Below, piece by piece: positions 61,900 through 64,000 of a stretch of DNA of 64,000 nt. Source of the DNA: DASZUK01 sp963745595. Its GTDB lineage: Bacteria; Actinomycetota; Acidimicrobiia; Acidimicrobiales; RAAP-2. The stretch lies in contig CAVUYB010000007.1 of the NCBI GenBank assembly GCA_963745595.1, positions 186,001 to 250,000 on the forward strand. Reading direction: 5' to 3'. Numbering within the stretch: the first letter of the stretch is position 1; the number at the start of each line of letters is the position of its first letter. A model generated the notes under the pieces. The model did not search any database and was not told where the DNA came from. It saw nothing but the letters and a program-made list of their open reading frames with translations. A program made the position numbers and the translations under genes.

Positions 61900-62789
61900 C
61901 CGAACCGTCCATGCACGTAGTCGGCGGTGCGCGGGTCGGCCGGGTGCCCGAAGATGTCGGTGGTCGGACCGTGCTCGACGATGCCCCCCGGCTCGCCCTG
62001 GCCGGCCAGGAAGAAGGCCGCCTGCTCGGACACCCGCTGGGCCTGTTGCATGTTGTGGGTGACGATGACGATCGTCACCTCGGTGCCGATCTCGGCGATG
62101 GTCTCTTCGATCCGGCGGGTCGAGGTCGGGTCGAGGGCCGAGCAGGGCTCGTCCATGAGCAGGACCTTCGGCCGGACGGCCAGGGCCCGGGCGATGCACA
62201 GCCGTTGCTGCTGACCGCCCGAGAGCGCGCCCCCCGGTCGCCCCAACCGGTCTTTCACCTCGTTCCACAGCCCGGCCTTCGTCAAGGAGACCTCCACCAG
62301 CTCGTGGCGGTCGCTCTTGGAGACCTTGGTGCCCGTCAAGGCCAAGCCGGCAGTGACGTTGTCGGCGATCGACATGGCCGGGAACGGGTTCGGCTTCTGG
62401 AAGACCATGCCGATCTGCTTGCGCACATCGGTCAGGCGGTGGCCCGAGGCGTAGATGTCCTCGCCGTTGAGATGGACCTCGCCGGCCAGCTTGGCTCCCG
62501 GCGTCGCCTCGTGCATCCGGTTCAGGATCCGCAGGAAGGTCGACTTCCCGCAGCCGGACGGCCCGATGAGGGCGGTCACGGTGGCCGCCGGCATCGAGAG
62601 GGACACGTCGTCCAAGACCAGGTGGTCGCCGAACCACGCCGAGACCTCCGCCGCCTCCAGGCGGGCGGCTTCGCCCCGGAGCTCGGGCGACGTGGCCGGC
62701 TCGACCGGCGGCCGGGGCGCGGGCGCCTTCCGACGCCGTCGCCAGGCAGCCTCCGGCCGCCTGGCGACGGCGTTGAGGTCGGCGGTCAT
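61896..62789 (-). CDS. pstB: Phosphate ABC transporter ATPase PstB
   Basis: A 297-residue ABC ATPase: Walker A GPSGCGKST, signature LSGGQQQR, Walker B VLLMDEPCSALDP, H-loop VIVTHNMQQA. PstB traits include LRILNRMHEATPGAKLAG and GMVFQKPNPFPAMSI. An approximately 40-residue Arg/Pro-rich N-terminal extension precedes the usual start of the domain. The gene begins one base after the repeat-protein gene. Here pstB is first and pstS fourth, against the usual pstS-C-A-B order. Confidence 0.95.
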   Translation of the reverse strand: MTADLNAVARRPEAAWRRRRKAPAPRPPVEPATSPELRGEAARLEAAEVSAWFGDHLVLDDVSLSMPAATVTALIGPSGCGKSTFLRILNRMHEATPGAKLAGEVHLNGEDIYASGHRLTDVRKQIGMVFQKPNPFPAMSIADNVTAGLALTGTKVSKSDRHELVEVSLTKAGLWNEVKDRLGRPGGALSGGQQQRLCIARALAVRPKVLLMDEPCSALDPTSTRRIEETIAEIGTEVTIVIVTHNMQQAQRVSEQAAFFLAGQGEPGGIVEHGPTTDIFGHPADPRTADYVHGRFG

Positions 62790-62790
62790 C

Positions 62791-64000
62791 TCACGCCCCG
62801 GCCAGACCGACGATCGGTTTGTTGAGCGGCTTCCCGCCCGTCGAGCCGTAGAAGGCGGCGTCACCGAAGGCGAAGACGCCGCCGTCGGAGGCCACCAGCC
62901 AGTAGCCCTGACCGCTGGCCGTCGCCGTCGCTCCCACGATCGGCTGGTTGAGCGTCAGGCTGCCGGTCGAGCCGTAGAAGGCGGCGTCACCGAAGGCGAA
63001 GACGCCACCGTCGGAGGCCACCAGCCAGTAGCCCTGACCGTCAGGGGTCGTGGTGACGGCGACGATCGGTTTGTTGAGCGGCTTCCCGCCCGTCGAGCCG
63101 TAGAAGGCGGCGTCACCGAAGGCGAAGACGCCGCCGTCGGAGGCCACCAGCCAGTAGCCCTGACCGTCAGGGGTCGTCGAGATCCCGACGATCGGCTTGT
63201 TGAGCGTCAGGCTGCCGGTCGAGCCGTAGAAGGCGGCGTCACCGAAGGCGAAGACCCCACCGTCGGAGGCCACCAGCCAGTAGCCCTTACCGTCAGGGGT
63301 CGTCGAGATCCCGACGATCGGTTGGTTGAGGTGGATGCTGCCGGTCGAGCCGTAGAAGGCGGCGTCACCGAAGGCGAAGACGCCACCGTCGGAGGCCACC
63401 AGCCAGTAGCCCAGGCGGTCCGGGGTGGCCGCCAGACCGACGATCGGCTGGTTGAGCGTCAGGCTGCCGGTCGAGCCGTAGAAGGCGGCATCGCCGAAGG
63501 CGAAGACGCCACCGTCGGAGGCCACCAGCCAGTAGCCCAGGCCCGGTGCCGAGTTGGTCGACGCGGCGACCGGGGTGCCGGTCAACTGGGCCAGGGTCGG
63601 CGACGACGTCGCGTCGACGATGGCGGTGACCGAGTCGGTCGCCGGATCGAACGTCTGGTTCGAGAAGGGCACCCAGGCGGTGCCGTTCCACCAATCGATC
63701 GACTGCCCGCCGGGGCCGAGGTCGGTGACCGTGATGGTCAGGGAGCCGAACGAGTTGCCGGAAGAGACGGCCACGTCGTAGTAGGCGCCCGTGCCGCCCG
63801 ATACCGTCCCCACGACCGGGCTGCCCGAGTAGGTAGCCACGGTGAGGGCACCGACGCCGCTACCCGACGCGGCGAGGCCAGTGACCGTGGCGGTCGCCGT
63901 CCCGGTCGGCGAGCTCGACGACGCCCCGTTCGACGAGGTTGCGCCGGCCGGCGGGGCCGGCGGCGTGAGGGCAGTGGAGAGCGACGGCGTCACCGAGTTG
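62791..64000 (-). CDS. Acidimicrobial surface-repeat protein, partial at 5' end
   Basis: At least 403 residues; the start lies beyond the window. The N-terminal part in view is Ser/Gly/Thr-rich with an IPT/Ig-like region (GTATVTGLAASGSGVGALTVATYSGSP) and a following SLTITVTDLGPGGQSIDWWNG strand region. The C-terminal 250 residues are six near-identical 40-residue repeats containing GYWLVASDGGVFAFGDA (DNA units of 120 bases, about 62794-63543). Such repeats form beta-propeller-like blades in exported proteins. It is transcribed straight into pstB with one base between, so it belongs to the Pst operon. Ligand unknown. Confidence 0.8.
   Translation of the reverse strand, partial: NSVTPSLSTALTPPAPPAGATSSNGASSSSPTGTATATVTGLAASGSGVGALTVATYSGSPVVGTVSGGTGAYYDVAVSSGNSFGSLTITVTDLGPGGQSIDWWNGTAWVPFSNQTFDPATDSVTAIVDATSSPTLAQLTGTPVAASTNSAPGLGYWLVASDGGVFAFGDAAFYGSTGSLTLNQPIVGLAATPDRLGYWLVASDGGVFAFGDAAFYGSTGSIHLNQPIVGISTTPDGKGYWLVASDGGVFAFGDAAFYGSTGSLTLNKPIVGISTTPDGQGYWLVASDGGVFAFGDAAFYGSTGGKPLNKPIVAVTTTPDGQGYWLVASDGGVFAFGDAAFYGSTGSLTLNQPIVGATATASGQGYWLVASDGGVFAFGDAAFYGSTGGKPLNKPIVGLAGA

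Noticed and set aside
62794..63543. Regular 120-base repeats resembling an array
   Set aside because: The repeats are continuous coding sequence with no unique spacers; not a CRISPR array.

Overview
The window is about 70% G+C, densely packed DNA from an actinobacterium. The best guess is the class Acidimicrobiia. This rests on the six 'GYWLVASDGGVFAFGDA' repeats in the protein at 62.8-64 kb (a surface-repeat type I associate with that class), a homodimeric AceE-type pyruvate dehydrogenase, a PduO-type adenosyltransferase, an IdeR/DtxR-type iron box, and many GTG and probably leaderless starts. The organism assignment is inference. No rRNA, phage or IS element was seen. One tRNA (Thr, UGU) and one Mn2+ riboswitch are present.

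Layout. (1) 0-10 kb, all minus strand: a polysaccharide cluster. It holds a hyaluronan-synthase-like GT2, UDP-glucose dehydrogenase, a GH26-like secreted hydrolase, a rhamnosyltransferase-like GT2, a dolichyl-phosphate-mannose-synthase-like GT2, a UDP-glucuronate-decarboxylase-like SDR, RmlD, RmlB and then BirA. Three 11-bp-spaced PHO-box-like repeats lie in front of the UDP-glucose dehydrogenase. (2) 10-31 kb: acyl-CoA carboxylase alpha subunit (divergent from birA), an M20 amidohydrolase, a B12-domain-less methylmalonyl-CoA mutase subunit, VOC proteins, a PIN-like pair, an XRE regulator behind a perfect palindrome, a rhodanese-ThiF protein, a nitroreductase, a serine esterase, tRNA-Thr, an Smr protein, an AAA+ ATPase cassette bounded by 97-bp direct repeats, PepA, a cobalamin adenosyltransferase and MetH. 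Seven genes between 2.6 and 26.9 kb have a frame interruption. (3) 31-42 kb: lipoate and pyruvate dehydrogenase region with Lpd, E2, a LipB-LipA fusion, a quinone-oxidoreductase-like protein, an SDR, RNase HI, AceE and an Rrf2 regulator. (4) 42-50 kb: a secreted LppX/LprG-like protein, a LigD-type polymerase, DUF2277, a Mn2+ riboswitch plus UPF0016 exporter, a DyP peroxidase with an encapsulin-cargo tail, CsbD, CYTH-CHAD, DUF6328, TetR and an NmrA-like SDR. (5) 50.9-54.1 kb: an IdeR-boxed iron(III) ABC operon without an ATPase gene. (6) 54.2-64 kb: one tightly overlapped minus-strand operon of a repeat protein, PstB, PstC, PstA, PstS, a second very large PstS-like protein and a sortase-fold protein that has lost its catalytic residues.

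How the genes fit together. The carboxylase, mutase, adenosyltransferase and MetH suggest propionyl-CoA and B12 metabolism. Lpd, E2, LipB-LipA and AceE supply and lipoylate pyruvate dehydrogenase. The Pst operon, the CYTH-CHAD (polyphosphate-type) protein and the PHO-like repeats in front of UDP-glucose dehydrogenase suggest phosphate responsiveness, possibly with a teichuronic-acid-like switch to a phosphate-free uronic-acid polymer.

The most unusual items are the pseudo-sortase in an atypical Pst operon, the ATPase cassette with duplicated flanks and palindromic promoter, the LipB-LipA fusion, and the encapsulin-tagged DyP with no encapsulin gene in the window.
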